From: an uncultured Oscillospiraceae bacterium
Lineage (GTDB): Bacteria; Bacillota; Clostridia; Oscillospirales; Oscillospiraceae
Assembly (NCBI GenBank): GCA_934569225.1
Contig: CAKTKC010000028.1
Coordinates: 1 to 22,172, forward strand
Reading direction: 5' to 3'
Length of the DNA: 22,172 nucleotides
In this document: in pieces, positions 15,127 through 22,172 of the stretch
Position numbering within the stretch: the stretch's first letter is position 1
Layout of the letters: each line of letters begins with the position of its first letter
Notes under the pieces: generated by a model
Database searches by the model: none
The model's input: the letters and a program-made list of their open reading frames with translations, nothing else
What the model was told of the DNA's origin: nothing
Position numbers and translations under genes: made by a program

Positions 15127-15933
15127 TTATGGACGGAAGCCTTCAAAAATAGACAGCCAGCCTTCTTTCAGGGCGGTGTCGTGGTCTTCCTTGCTTCGCA
15201 GCGTCCAGCTGACACCCTGAACGCGCCACAGCTTGCGGCAAAGCCAATTGCTGGGAGTGCTGTTCCGGTCGGCGAATTTGTAGGCGATAAAATCGGGACG
15301 GGACAGGAAGTTGGCAAGGTTGTGGGTCAGCAAAAATTTCAGCGTATCCGAAAGGTCGGTGCGATCCCGGAAGAAATTCTCCGAAAGCTGCCCACGGATG
15401 ATGTCCGGGCGGTTTTTCCGCAGCCAGACAATGCATCGGGGGTCGAAGGACTCAATGCAGTATACGCCCTTGTACCCTTCCAGCATCTTGCAGGCCGTCT
15501 CGGCGAGCTTTGCGTGGTTGCCGTCCTCCGGCTTCAGTTCGATGATCAGGGGAACCTTCCCGTCTACCAGGGTCAGGACATCCGCGAACCGGGGGATGGT
15601 ATCCTCCGTGTTTTCCAGGCGGTAGTTTTTCAGGTCCTCCGTCGTCAGGTCCTCGATGCGCCCGGCCTGGCCGGTGGTGCGGTTGAGCAGGGAATCGTGC
15701 ATCACGCCAAGGTTGCCGTCTTTCAATAGATGCAGGTCAAACTCCATGCCGTAGCCGTTCTCCACGGCCAGACGGAAGGCGGTCATGGAATTTTCGGCGG
15801 CACCGTCGCCGTGAAGGCCGCGGTGGGCATAGTTCCAGCCCCGCAGCTCTTTCATGCCCGGGTGGCTGCTCCGTCCCTGAACGGCCAGCACCCACAGCAG
15901 CGCGAGGATCAGTACAATAATAAGCAGCGTCAT
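15127..15933 (-). CDS. Membrane-anchored glycerophosphodiester phosphodiesterase
   Basis: A 268-residue GDPD-family TIM-barrel enzyme that splits glycerophosphodiesters (deacylated phospholipids, possibly teichoic-acid fragments) into glycerol-3-phosphate and an alcohol. Catalytic and metal residues are visible: AHRG (His37, Arg38), ENS (Glu47), EFDLHLLKDG (Glu64, Asp66) and VMHD (His79), followed by IIELKPE. Residues 2-19 form a single hydrophobic helix without a clear cleavage site, so the enzyme is probably anchored with its catalytic domain outside the membrane. It lies 18 bases downstream of the MFS gene on the same strand and likely shares its transcript. Its own terminator follows. Confidence 0.92.
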   Translation of the reverse strand: MTLLIIVLILALLWVLAVQGRSSHPGMKELRGWNYAHRGLHGDGAAENSMTAFRLAVENGYGMEFDLHLLKDGNLGVMHDSLLNRTTGQAGRIEDLTTEDLKNYRLENTEDTIPRFADVLTLVDGKVPLIIELKPEDGNHAKLAETACKMLEGYKGVYCIESFDPRCIVWLRKNRPDIIRGQLSENFFRDRTDLSDTLKFLLTHNLANFLSRPDFIAYKFADRNSTPSNWLCRKLWRVQGVSWTLRSKEDHDTALKEGWLSIFEGFRP

Positions 15934-15951
15934 AATTGTCCCTCCAATGCA

Positions 15952-17271
15952 TCAATCGTCCACATCAAAGGCTTCCAGCCCCTTCTTCGCTTCCACCTTG
16001 TTATCGCCGTGCTTCACAAAGCCCATGGTGACGAAGGATGCGAACACGAAAATGGCGGCGTAGGGGAACAGCGTTTTATAGTCCACATGCTCCAGCAGCC
16101 AGCCCGCCACAATGGGGGTCATGATCTGGGCGGACATGGAGAAGGTATAGTACAGTCCCGTAAACTTGCCCACCTCGCTGCCGCTGCACATTTCCACCAC
16201 CATGGGCAGACTGTTGACGTTGATGGCCGCCCATGCCATGCCCACCAGAACGAACAGGCCGTACAGCATGGGGCTGAAGGAATCGGACAGCATGGTATAG
16301 ATGAACGCGGCAAAGAAGCTGCCCGCGAGCAGCAGCGTACCGAAGCGGATGGTTTTCCGGCGGCCGACCCCGCTCGCCACATTGCCCACCGGGATGTAGC
16401 TGAGGATGGCACCGGCGGTGGCGATGGTCAGGCAGGTGTTGGCCTGAGCCAGCGTCATGTGCCAGGTGCGGCCGGCGTAGACGGAGAACCAGGTGGTGAC
16501 ACCGTTATAGCCGATGAACCACAGGGCGATGGAGGCCAGCAGGAAGCCCAGGCTCCGTTTGACATCCTTGGGCAGAGTCTCGCCGTTTTCCGTGACCTGG
16601 GTCAGATTGTCTTCCGGGTGAGCGTCCTCGTAGCGCTTCTGCTCCGCTACCAGCTTCGGCTCGTCCACGCAGAACATGACGACCGCAAGGGCGGCCAGCA
16701 TAATGCCCCCCACGATGGCGAACAGGGGCAGGTAGGAAACGTACACATCCGCGGTTGTTTTGTACAGAAATGTGGTAATAATCAGGTAGATGATGCCGCC
16801 CAGGGCGCCCATCAGGTTGATGATGGCGTTGGCCTTGGAACGCAGGGGCTTTGGGGTGACGTCGGGCATCAGCGCCACGGCGGGGCTGCGGTAAGCACCC
16901 ATGGCGGTCAGCAGGATTCCCAGACCGATGATAAAGCACACCTGTTTCCAGGCATCTGGGGAAGCGTGGAAGCTGTCGGTGAGAATGGGCAGCGCCATCA
17001 TCACCGCGACGGCCGCGAGGGTGCCGAACAGAATATAGGGACGGCGGCGGCCAAGGCGGGAGGTGCATTTATCGGACAGTCCGCCAAACAGCGGCAGCAG
17101 GAACAGGGCGAGGATATTGTCCGCCGCCATGATCATGCCGGAGACGCTTTCTCCCATGTGGAAGGTTTCCGTGAGGATTTTGGGAATCAGATTGTCGTAC
17201 ATCTGCCAGAAGGCGCAGATGGACAGAAACGCGAAACCGACCAGTACGGTGCGCTTGGTGTTGAGCTTCAT
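15952..17271 (-). CDS. MFS transporter, GPH/SLC45-like
   Basis: A 439-residue transporter with about 12 membrane helices. The loop between helices 2 and 3 reads GGLSDKCTSRLGRRRPYILFG, the form seen in sugar:cation symporters of the GPH/SLC45 (sucrose transporter-like) branch, and a second GVGRRKTIRFG loop starts the C-terminal half. A charged central loop (KLVAEQKRYEDAHPEDNL) separates the halves. The ATG at 17271 is chosen since GGAGG stands six bases upstream; the frame further upstream overlaps the promoter. It is first in a two-gene unit with the phosphodiesterase. Uptake of a sugar or glycoside is the family expectation; the substrate is not evident. Confidence 0.88.
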   Translation of the reverse strand: MKLNTKRTVLVGFAFLSICAFWQMYDNLIPKILTETFHMGESVSGMIMAADNILALFLLPLFGGLSDKCTSRLGRRRPYILFGTLAAVAVMMALPILTDSFHASPDAWKQVCFIIGLGILLTAMGAYRSPAVALMPDVTPKPLRSKANAIINLMGALGGIIYLIITTFLYKTTADVYVSYLPLFAIVGGIMLAALAVVMFCVDEPKLVAEQKRYEDAHPEDNLTQVTENGETLPKDVKRSLGFLLASIALWFIGYNGVTTWFSVYAGRTWHMTLAQANTCLTIATAGAILSYIPVGNVASGVGRRKTIRFGTLLLAGSFFAAFIYTMLSDSFSPMLYGLFVLVGMAWAAINVNSLPMVVEMCSGSEVGKFTGLYYTFSMSAQIMTPIVAGWLLEHVDYKTLFPYAAIFVFASFVTMGFVKHGDNKVEAKKGLEAFDVDD

Positions 17272-17304
17272 AAGGAGCCTCCGTTCCAAAGTATATATGA
17301 ATGT

Positions 17305-17333
17305 ATTATATCTGTTCTTTTTGGAGAAGTCCA
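17305..17333 (-). promoter_or_regulatory. Promoter of the MFS-GDPD unit
   Basis: On the minus strand TGGACT (17328-17333), a 17-base spacer and a consensus TATAAT (17305-17310) lie about 35 bases before the MFS start codon. Confidence 0.65.
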
Positions 17334-17335
17334 GA

Positions 17336-17354
17336 CCTTCTTGTCTGAAGAAGG
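17336..17354. promoter_or_regulatory. Inverted repeat just upstream of the MFS promoter
   Basis: CCTTCTT and AAGAAGG form a perfect 7-bp repeat with a 5-base centre, two bases upstream of the -35 box. The position suits an activator or repressor site. No regulator gene is adjacent. Confidence 0.4.
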
Positions 17355-17461
17355 AAAAAACTGTGTAAATAGGAATCAAGTGTCCATCCCGGCGCAATAA
17401 GATATTATGTGAATGAATCGTAAATTTTCAGCCTGAATTTAGCAAAGACAGTGAAAACGAC

Positions 17462-17489
17462 TTGCGGATTTTTCCGGGAATGCTATAAT
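17462..17489 (+). promoter_or_regulatory. Promoter of the lipid kinase - NUDIX unit
   Basis: TTGCGG, a 16-base spacer and TATAAT (17484-17489) preceded by TGC, an extended -10 element. It lies 40 bases before the kinase start codon. Confidence 0.7.
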
Positions 17490-17528
17490 AGGCGGAAAGC
17501 ATACCACAGGATGATCGAGGTTATCGAA

Positions 17529-18428
17529 ATGAAAAAAATGCTGTTTATCATGAATCCGTTTGCCGGTGTGAAACGGGCGAACCGGCACTTGACTGATATT
17601 TTGCTGATGTTTACCCAGGCGGGGTATGAGGTCACCACCCACATGACCCTGGGGCGGGGGGACGCCGCCGCCGTCGCCCGGGAAAAGGGCAAGGACGTTG
17701 ATCTGGTGGTCTGCTGCGGCGGCGACGGCACGCTGAACGAGACCATTACCGGCTTGCTCAGCACCGGGGCGGACACCCCCATCGGCTATATCCCCGCCGG
17801 TTCCACCAACGATTTTGCGTCCAGCCTGAAGCTGCCCACCAATATCCTTAAGGCCGCCCAGGAGATCGTGGAGGGCGAGCCGGTGAGCTACGACGTGGGT
17901 CGGTTCGGCGACCGGTATTTTTCCTACGTCGCCTCCTTCGGCGCGTTCACCAAGTCCAGCTACGCCACCCCCCAGAACATCAAAAACGCCCTGGGGCACA
18001 CTGCCTATGTCCTCAGCGGCATTACGGAGCTGTCCCAGATCCGCAACGAGCATGTGAAAATGGAGATCGACGGCCAGGTGGTGGAGGGGGACTTCCTCTT
18101 CGGCGCCATCTGCAATTCCACCTCTGTGGGCGGCATCCTGACGCTGGACCCCAAGCAGGTGGACATGGGCGACGGTCTGTTTGAGATTCTGCTGGTTCGC
18201 GCGCCGGAGAATCTGGGGGAAATCCATGAGTGCATCCAGGCGCTGCAAAGCCAGAAGTACAACTGCGCCATGCTCACGTTCCGCAGCGCCCAAAAGGTGC
18301 GGATTTTTGCCGACCCGGACATGCCCTGGACGCTGGACGGAGAAAAAGAAGACGGCCACGAGACGGTGGAGGTGGAGAATCTGCACCACGCCATCCGGCT
18401 GATGCAGAAGAAGGATGAAGATGCTTAA
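17529..18428 (+). CDS. Diacylglycerol kinase family lipid kinase (YegS/DgkB-like)
   Basis: A 299-residue soluble lipid kinase of the DAGK catalytic family. The nucleotide site is shown by NPFAG (9-13), GGDGTLNE (64-71) and PAGSTNDFA (89-97). The C-terminal beta domain has VDMGDGLFEI, the metal-site form of DgkB/YegS proteins, and WTLDGEKE. Such enzymes phosphorylate diacylglycerol or related lipids for phospholipid recycling. The start ATG at 17529 follows GAGG; an in-frame ATG at 17511 has a poorer site. The gene overlaps the NUDIX gene by eight bases. Confidence 0.92.
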   Translation: MKKMLFIMNPFAGVKRANRHLTDILLMFTQAGYEVTTHMTLGRGDAAAVAREKGKDVDLVVCCGGDGTLNETITGLLSTGADTPIGYIPAGSTNDFASSLKLPTNILKAAQEIVEGEPVSYDVGRFGDRYFSYVASFGAFTKSSYATPQNIKNALGHTAYVLSGITELSQIRNEHVKMEIDGQVVEGDFLFGAICNSTSVGGILTLDPKQVDMGDGLFEILLVRAPENLGEIHECIQALQSQKYNCAMLTFRSAQKVRIFADPDMPWTLDGEKEDGHETVEVENLHHAIRLMQKKDEDA

Positions 18429-18888
18429 TACCACACTGTGCTATGTCACCCGTGGCAGTCAGGTGCTGATGCTCCACCGGGTAAAAAAGAAAGCCGACAT
18501 CAACAAGGATAAGTGGATCGGCATCGGCGGAAAATTCGAGGGGGAGGAATCCCCGGACGAATGCCTTCTGCGGGAAGCGAAAGAGGAAACCGGCCTGACC
18601 CTGACCTCCTGGCAGTGCCGGGGCGTGGTGACGTTCCTGAACGACACCTGCGAGGGCGAATACATGTACCTGTTCACCGCCGACGGCTTTGAAGGGAACA
18701 TGATCCAATGCGACGAGGGCGACCTGCAATGGGTGGAGCGGGAATTCCTGAACGCCCTGCCCAAATGGGAAGGCGACCAGATTTTCCTGGATTTGCTGTG
18801 GCAGGACGCGCCGTTCTTCCTCCTGACCCTTCGCTACCACGGGGACACCCTGACGGAAGCGATACTGAACGGGGAAAAGATACGATAA
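18421..18888 (+). CDS. NUDIX hydrolase, MutT/8-oxo-dGTP diphosphatase-like
   Basis: A 155-residue NUDIX protein with a complete Nudix box between Gly37 and Leu59 (GX5EX7REUXEEXGU: Glu43, Arg51-Glu52, Glu55-Glu56, Gly58). The N-terminal LNTTLCYVTRGSQVLMLHR is typical of clostridial MutT-like 8-oxo-dGTP diphosphatases, which clean oxidised nucleotides; other nucleoside diphosphate derivatives are possible. ATG 18421 is preferred over ATG 18415 because AGAAGG lies at the right distance. It is the second gene of the kinase unit. Confidence 0.88.
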   Translation: MLNTTLCYVTRGSQVLMLHRVKKKADINKDKWIGIGGKFEGEESPDECLLREAKEETGLTLTSWQCRGVVTFLNDTCEGEYMYLFTADGFEGNMIQCDEGDLQWVEREFLNALPKWEGDQIFLDLLWQDAPFFLLTLRYHGDTLTEAILNGEKIR

Positions 18889-18892
18889 ACGC

Positions 18893-18920
18893 AAGCCGGC
18901 AGACCCGTGTCTGCCGGCTT
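18893..18920. terminator. Strong hairpin after the NUDIX gene
   Basis: A perfect 12-bp stem (18893-18904 with 18909-18920), but without a direct T-run on the plus strand. It may protect the 3' end or act together with the next hairpin. Confidence 0.5.
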
Positions 18921-18957
18921 CAGATTGTCAGGAAGATTGGCGTTTTTCTGACAAACC

Positions 18958-18989
18958 AAACCGGGAAGGGCATTGCCCTTCCCGGTTTT
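18958..18989. terminator. Bidirectional terminator between NUDIX and methyltransferase genes
   Basis: A perfect 14-bp stem (18958-18971 with 18975-18988) ending in TTTT on the plus strand and with AAA before the stem, giving T on the minus strand. It lies between two convergent genes. Confidence 0.8.
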
Positions 18990-19053
18990 GCGTATAAAAG
19001 CTCCGCAGAAGAAAAACGGTTAACAGAAGAGCGGGGGCAAATCAAACCGGAAG

Positions 19054-19671
19054 TTACCGGCCTAACATCAGAATGCCCGCGCAATCGGATATTTGCGTGA
19101 ATGAAAGACCCGGTAAATCTTTTCTCAGTTCTTCAGCAACGAAATAGATTTCATCGTCATCCCATGCGTCTCCCGCAGCCAGCCTACACCGCTCCAAATC
19201 TCTGCGTGTTTCAAAGGCAACATCGCCGATCAGGATTTCCCCGTTTTCTTTCAGATGGCCACGCAGTTCAGAAAGAAATGCGCTCTTTTGCGCATCTGTC
19301 AGGTGGTGCAGAGAGTACGTCGCCACGATATAATCATAGCACCGGTTTCGCAGCGGCTCGACCAGCCCTTTTGAAAAGTCTCCCTGATACAAATGCGCAT
19401 CCGGCATCTTTTCAGACGCCAGCGCAATCATCCTCGCTGAGAAGTCCTGCCCATAAACGGAGCAGCCCCGTTCATACAGTTTCGTTGTCAATGTGCCTGT
19501 TCCGAATCCGATATCCAATACAACGGCATTTGGGGTTTCCATGATCGTCCGGAAAATAAGTCCAAGCACTTTTTTATAGCCGGCAAATGGATATGTGTTT
19601 TCCTCATCGGAAATACCGACGGCTTTGTCATATCCATCCGCCCAAAGGTCAAATTCCTTGCTGTTCAGCAT
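19054..19671 (-). CDS. Class I SAM-dependent methyltransferase
   Basis: A 205-residue Rossmann-fold methyltransferase. Motif I is VLDIGFGTGTLT (51-62), followed by the acidic ribose contact in YGQDFS (Asp76), MIALASEKMP, QGDFS (motif III), and YDYIVATYSLHHL (motif IV region). The ATG at 19671 has GGAGG five bases upstream; upstream in-frame extension runs through a terminator and is rejected. The substrate is unknown; small-molecule or tRNA methylation are possible. The coding region is visibly poorer in GC than its neighbours, which may mean recent transfer. It stands alone, convergent with the NUDIX gene. Confidence 0.88.
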   Translation of the reverse strand: MLNSKEFDLWADGYDKAVGISDEENTYPFAGYKKVLGLIFRTIMETPNAVVLDIGFGTGTLTTKLYERGCSVYGQDFSARMIALASEKMPDAHLYQGDFSKGLVEPLRNRCYDYIVATYSLHHLTDAQKSAFLSELRGHLKENGEILIGDVAFETRRDLERCRLAAGDAWDDDEIYFVAEELRKDLPGLSFTQISDCAGILMLGR

Positions 19672-19796
19672 ACATACCTCCATCAGATTCCAATTTATTG
19701 AGCCGACATTCCGTATAGCACACACGAAGCCCGGCAGCGTTTGAAGACTGCCTTTCTTCACCCCAAAGAGATACCGCTCCTTGCGTACAAAATGAA

Positions 19797-19824
19797 ACCG
19801 GGAAAGACTTTCGCCTTTCCCGGT
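19797..19824 (-). terminator. Terminator of the zinc-ribbon gene
   Basis: ACCGGGAAAG and CTTTCCCGGT form a 10-bp stem followed on the minus strand by TTTCATTTTG, just after the stop codon of the zinc-ribbon gene. Confidence 0.75.
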
Positions 19825-19841
19825 CATTCTCTTTTCAGCAA

Positions 19842-20120
19842 TCAGCCGTTGGCGCGCATCTGAGCGAAGCACTCGCTGCAGTACACGGGACGGTCGGACT
19901 TGGGCTGGAAGGGAACCTTAGCCTCGCCGCCGCAACGAGCGCAGGTAGCGGTGAAGAACTCACGGGGGCCACGGGTAGCGTTCTTGCGAGCGTCACGGCA
20001 AGCCTTGCAGCGCTGGGGCTCGTTCTGGAAGCCGCGCTCTGCGTAGAACTCCTGCTCACCGGCGGTGAACACGAACTCCTTGCCACACTCTTTGCACACT
20101 AAAGTCTTGTCTTCGTACAT
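19842..20120 (-). CDS. Small zinc-ribbon protein with four CxxC pairs
   Basis: A 92-residue protein with four CxxC pairs at Cys9/12, 38/41, 60/63 and 81/84, enough for two structural zinc sites. The first half (LVCKECGKEFVFTAGEQEFYAERGF...RCKACRDAR) matches the probable zinc-ribbon domain found in many Firmicutes; the second half is another CxxC module. It is probably a nucleic-acid- or ribosome-associated zinc protein, but no function is established here. The ATG at 20120 is used because GAGAGG lies nine bases upstream and longer frames start inside the promoter leader. It has its own consensus promoter and terminator, suggesting high monocistronic expression. Confidence 0.87.
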   Translation of the reverse strand: MYEDKTLVCKECGKEFVFTAGEQEFYAERGFQNEPQRCKACRDARKNATRGPREFFTATCARCGGEAKVPFQPKSDRPVYCSECFAQMRANG

Positions 20121-20225
20121 TGGAAAATACCTCTCTTCGGTTAGTTGTTGCCCCGTGAAATCCCACTGGATGAAGGTTATAACGCAGGGTCGGTTAATTA
20201 GCGGCAATCTTCTGCCACAAGTCGG

Positions 20226-20253
20226 ATTATACCACACGAAATCCTTTTGTCAA
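20226..20253 (-). promoter_or_regulatory. Strong sigma-A promoter of the zinc-ribbon gene
   Basis: On the minus strand TTGACA (20248-20253), a 16-base spacer and TATAAT (20226-20231) with TGG just before it: both boxes are perfect and the -10 is extended. The leader is about 100 bases. Confidence 0.85.
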
Positions 20254-20331
20254 TCCTTTATGAAAAAAATTCCTGAATTTTTTGCGGATTTGTGCAACTT
20301 GGAGTAGCGATACAGAGCCGGGAAGTCCCGG

Positions 20332-21369
20332 TCAGATGGAAAACTGGGACTGCCCCTCGTAGGGAATGTGCAGATGGTCGTAGGCCAGCGCCGTCACGCA
20401 GCGCCCCCGGGGTGTGCGGGTGAGAAAGCCCAGCTGCATGAGGTACGGCTCGTAGACGTCTTCCAGGGTCACGGCTTCCTCGCCGATGGTGGCGGCCAGC
20501 GTTTCTAAGCCCACGGGGCCGCCGCCGTAGTTCTGGATAATGGCGGTGAGCATCCGGCGGTCGATGTTGTCAAGCCCCAGCTTGTCCACCTCCAGACGGC
20601 GCAGCGCCAGGTCGGCGGCGTCCTTCGTAATGGTGCCGTCGCCCATGACCTCGGCGAAGTCCCGCACCCGGCGGAGGAAACGGTTGGCAATTCGGGGCGT
20701 ACCCCGGCTGCGGGAGGCGATCTCCATGGCGCCCTTCGGGTCGATGGGCATTCCCAGAATGGCGGCGGAACGGGTGACGATCTTCGCCAGTTCCTCCGGG
20801 GTGTACAGCTCCAGCCGCAGATTGACGCCGAACCGGTCACGCAGAGGCGCGGACAGCTGGCCTGCCCGTGTGGTCGCGCCCACGAGGGTGAACTTCGGCA
20901 GATCCAGCCGGATGGAGTTGGCGCTGGGGCCTTTGCCTACGATAATGTCAATGGCGAAATCCTCCATGGCGGGGTAGAGGATTTCCTCCACCACCCGGTT
21001 CAGGCGGTGGATTTCGTCAATGAACAGAATATCGCCGGGGTTCAGGTTGGTCAGCAGCGCCGCCAGGTCGCCGGGCTTTTCGATGGCGGGGCCGGAGGTG
21101 ACGCGAATGTTCACGCCCATTTCGTTGGCGATGACACCCGCCAGGGTGGTCTTGCCCAGGCCGGGAGGGCCGTACAGCAGGGTGTGATCCAGAGGTTCCC
21201 CCCGCCGCCGGGCGGCTTCAATATAAATGGACAGATTCCCCTTGGCCTTTTCCTGCCCGGTGTAGTCGGAAAGGAGCTTCGGCCGCAGACCGATCTCCCC
21301 CGCGTCCTGAGGCGCGAAGGTGGGGGAAACGATGGGGGTATCCAGTTCCTGGGAAAATTCGAGACTCAT
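20332..21369 (-). CDS. ruvB: Holliday junction branch migration ATPase RuvB
   Basis: A 345-residue AAA+ helicase that drives Holliday-junction branch migration with RuvA during recombinational repair. Seen: N-terminal [16 protein letters not shown], Walker A GPPGLGKT (67-74), Walker [10 protein letters not shown] (Asp118, Glu119), sensor [18 protein letters not shown], arginine-finger region [19 protein letters not shown], and a winged-helix tail with RTPRGR for DNA contact. The length is normal. The ATG at 21369 follows GGAGGT. It lies 38 bases after ruvA in the same operon. Confidence 0.98.
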   Translation of the reverse strand: MSLEFSQELDTPIVSPTFAPQDAGEIGLRPKLLSDYTGQEKAKGNLSIYIEAARRRGEPLDHTLLYGPPGLGKTTLAGVIANEMGVNIRVTSGPAIEKPGDLAALLTNLNPGDILFIDEIHRLNRVVEEILYPAMEDFAIDIIVGKGPSANSIRLDLPKFTLVGATTRAGQLSAPLRDRFGVNLRLELYTPEELAKIVTRSAAILGMPIDPKGAMEIASRSRGTPRIANRFLRRVRDFAEVMGDGTITKDAADLALRRLEVDKLGLDNIDRRMLTAIIQNYGGGPVGLETLAATIGEEAVTLEDVYEPYLMQLGFLTRTPRGRCVTALAYDHLHIPYEGQSQFSI

Positions 21370-21407
21370 AGTTTACCTCCAGAGTGCGGAGTCGTTATTT
21401 GTAAAAA

Positions 21408-22013
21408 TCAGCCCTTCATCACCATGGCGCGGAGGGCGAAGCGCACCATTTCCTCGGTGCTTGCGCCCGGGTCAACACCCTTGAGGGCGGCGGAGATCTC
21501 CACGGGGGAGTAGCCCAGCTCCTGCAAAGCGGCTCGCGCCATGGCGGCCGCGCCGCCGGTCTGCGCCGGGGCGGCGGAGGGGGTACCGGCGGAAAAATCC
21601 AGCTCCATACCGCTTCCGCCGATTTTTTCTTTCAGTTCCAGAATGATGCGCTGGGCAAGCTTCTTGCCCACGCCCTGAGCGGCGGTGAGCATCTTTTCGT
21701 CCCCGGTCATGACGGCCAGGGTGAAATTCTGCGGCCCGCCGGAGGACAGGATCGCCAGCGCGGCCTTGGGGCCTACGCCGCTCACGGAGGTCAGCAGTTC
21801 AAAGCACCGCTGCTCCTCCCGGCTGATGAAGCCGAACAGGTCGAAGGCATCCTCCCGGATGGATTCGGTAATGTACAGCCGGGCGTTCTGGTTCAGCTTC
21901 AGCTGACCGGCGGTGTAAGCGGTGATGCGGCAGCCGTAGCCCACGCCGCCGCAGTCGATGACGGCCAGACCCGGCTCAAGCACGGCAACCGTGCCGGAAA
22001 CGTAATATAACAT
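21408..22013 (-). CDS. ruvA: Holliday junction DNA-binding subunit RuvA
   Basis: A 201-residue protein with the three RuvA domains: an N-terminal OB fold (MLYYVSGTVAVLEPGLAVIDCGGVGYGC), a middle double helix-hairpin-helix (LLTSVSGVGPKAALAILS and LTAAQGVGKKLAQRIILELKEK), and after a flexible Ala/Gly linker a C-terminal UBA-like domain (ARAALQELGYSPVEISAAL) that contacts RuvB. The ATG at 22013 has GAGGTG upstream. It is the first visible gene of the ruvAB unit; ruvC is not in the window. Confidence 0.98.
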   Translation of the reverse strand: MLYYVSGTVAVLEPGLAVIDCGGVGYGCRITAYTAGQLKLNQNARLYITESIREDAFDLFGFISREEQRCFELLTSVSGVGPKAALAILSSGGPQNFTLAVMTGDEKMLTAAQGVGKKLAQRIILELKEKIGGSGMELDFSAGTPSAAPAQTGGAAAMARAALQELGYSPVEISAALKGVDPGASTEEMVRFALRAMVMKG

Positions 22014-22107
22014 AGAAACACCTCGGTCGTTGGATACAAATTTAATGAAGTGGGTCAGATAACAATCTTCGCACAGGGAATTTCAGCGCCAAACCGGAAT
22101 TTTCAAA

Positions 22108-22170
22108 TTAGTCTTTGCAAATAACCTTTGAACCTTCACCATCAATTACAATTCCCTGACGGTTGTTAAT
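22108..22170 (-). CDS. Possible C-terminal end of a gene running off the right edge
   Basis: A minus-strand frame is open from the window edge and ends at TAA 22110-22108, giving 20 codons (ending GEGSKVICKD). It is too short to identify and could be chance. It stops about 95 bases before ruvA. Confidence 0.3.
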   Translation of the reverse strand: MNNRQGIVIDGEGSKVICKD

Positions 22171-22172
22171 TG

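Noticed and set aside
17272..17397. Longer MFS protein with extra N-terminal residues
   Set aside because: The extension covers the promoter and palindrome and lacks a ribosome binding site. ATG 17271 has GGAGG.
15730..17400. Long plus-strand open frame of about 556 codons
   Set aside because: It is antisense to the MFS and GDPD genes, with a His/Gly/Gln-rich translation lacking any domain. It mirrors GC-rich codon use of the real genes.
19672..19872. N-terminal extension of the methyltransferase
   Set aside because: It would read through the terminator at 19797-19824 and overlap the zinc-ribbon gene.
20307..20331. Terminator after ruvB
   Set aside because: Only a 5-bp CCGGG/CCCGG stem with no T-run on the minus strand. 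The evidence is too weak to list.
1..22172. tRNA or rRNA genes
   Set aside because: I saw no cloverleaf-like sequence, no T-loop consensus and no conserved rRNA segments on either strand.

Overview
The window looks like a chromosomal segment of an endospore-forming, GC-rich Clostridia (Oscillospiraceae-like) bacterium. The grounds are a sporulation sigma factor of the SigK type, strong AGGAGG ribosome binding sites, a PBSX-type phage cassette and heavy GC-rich codon use. I cannot name the species.

Layout, left to right. (1) Positions 56-1570: a cytoplasmic 5'-nucleotidase-type metallophosphatase between two terminators. (2) Positions 1673-3943: a 58-residue ORF, a large serine recombinase, and directly after it the 3' two-thirds of sigK. 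The recombinase's last codons run into the sigK reading frame. This is the hallmark of a skin (sigK intervening) element: in Bacillus subtilis and Clostridioides difficile, sigK is split by a prophage-like element that a serine recombinase removes in the mother cell. The 5' part of sigK is not in this window. (3) Positions 3994-4213: a 220-bp chain of inverted repeats and stem-loops ending in a terminator. (4) Positions 4247-10820: nine tightly packed, intact phage genes (terminase small and large, portal, XkdF-like protease, major capsid, connector and closure candidates, two unknown structural genes). They stop abruptly at a bidirectional terminator, with no tape measure, baseplate, lysis or lysogeny genes. 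(5) Positions 10881-15042, minus strand: a marR - ABC - ABC operon encoding a heterodimeric exporter with one degenerate ATP site, preceded by a promoter overlapped by a perfect palindrome. (6) Positions 15127-17271, minus strand: an MFS transporter and a membrane-anchored glycerophosphodiester phosphodiesterase. (7) Positions 17529-18888, plus strand: a diacylglycerol-kinase-family lipid kinase overlapping a NUDIX hydrolase. (8) Positions 19054-20120, minus strand: a class I methyltransferase and a four-CxxC zinc-ribbon protein. (9) Positions 20332-22013, minus strand: ruvA-ruvB, with the possible tail of another gene at the window edge.

The most interesting part is 1571-4213. A site-specific recombination system apparently controls reconstruction of sigK. 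It has a small gene directly upstream of the recombinase, a junction where recombinase and sigK coding overlap, and a structured intergenic region next to it. The topology is not the simple textbook one: a phage head cassette of the PBSX/skin family lies on the far side of the sigK 3' part. If the 5' part lies to the left, that cassette is outside the excisable segment and the nucleotidase is inside it.
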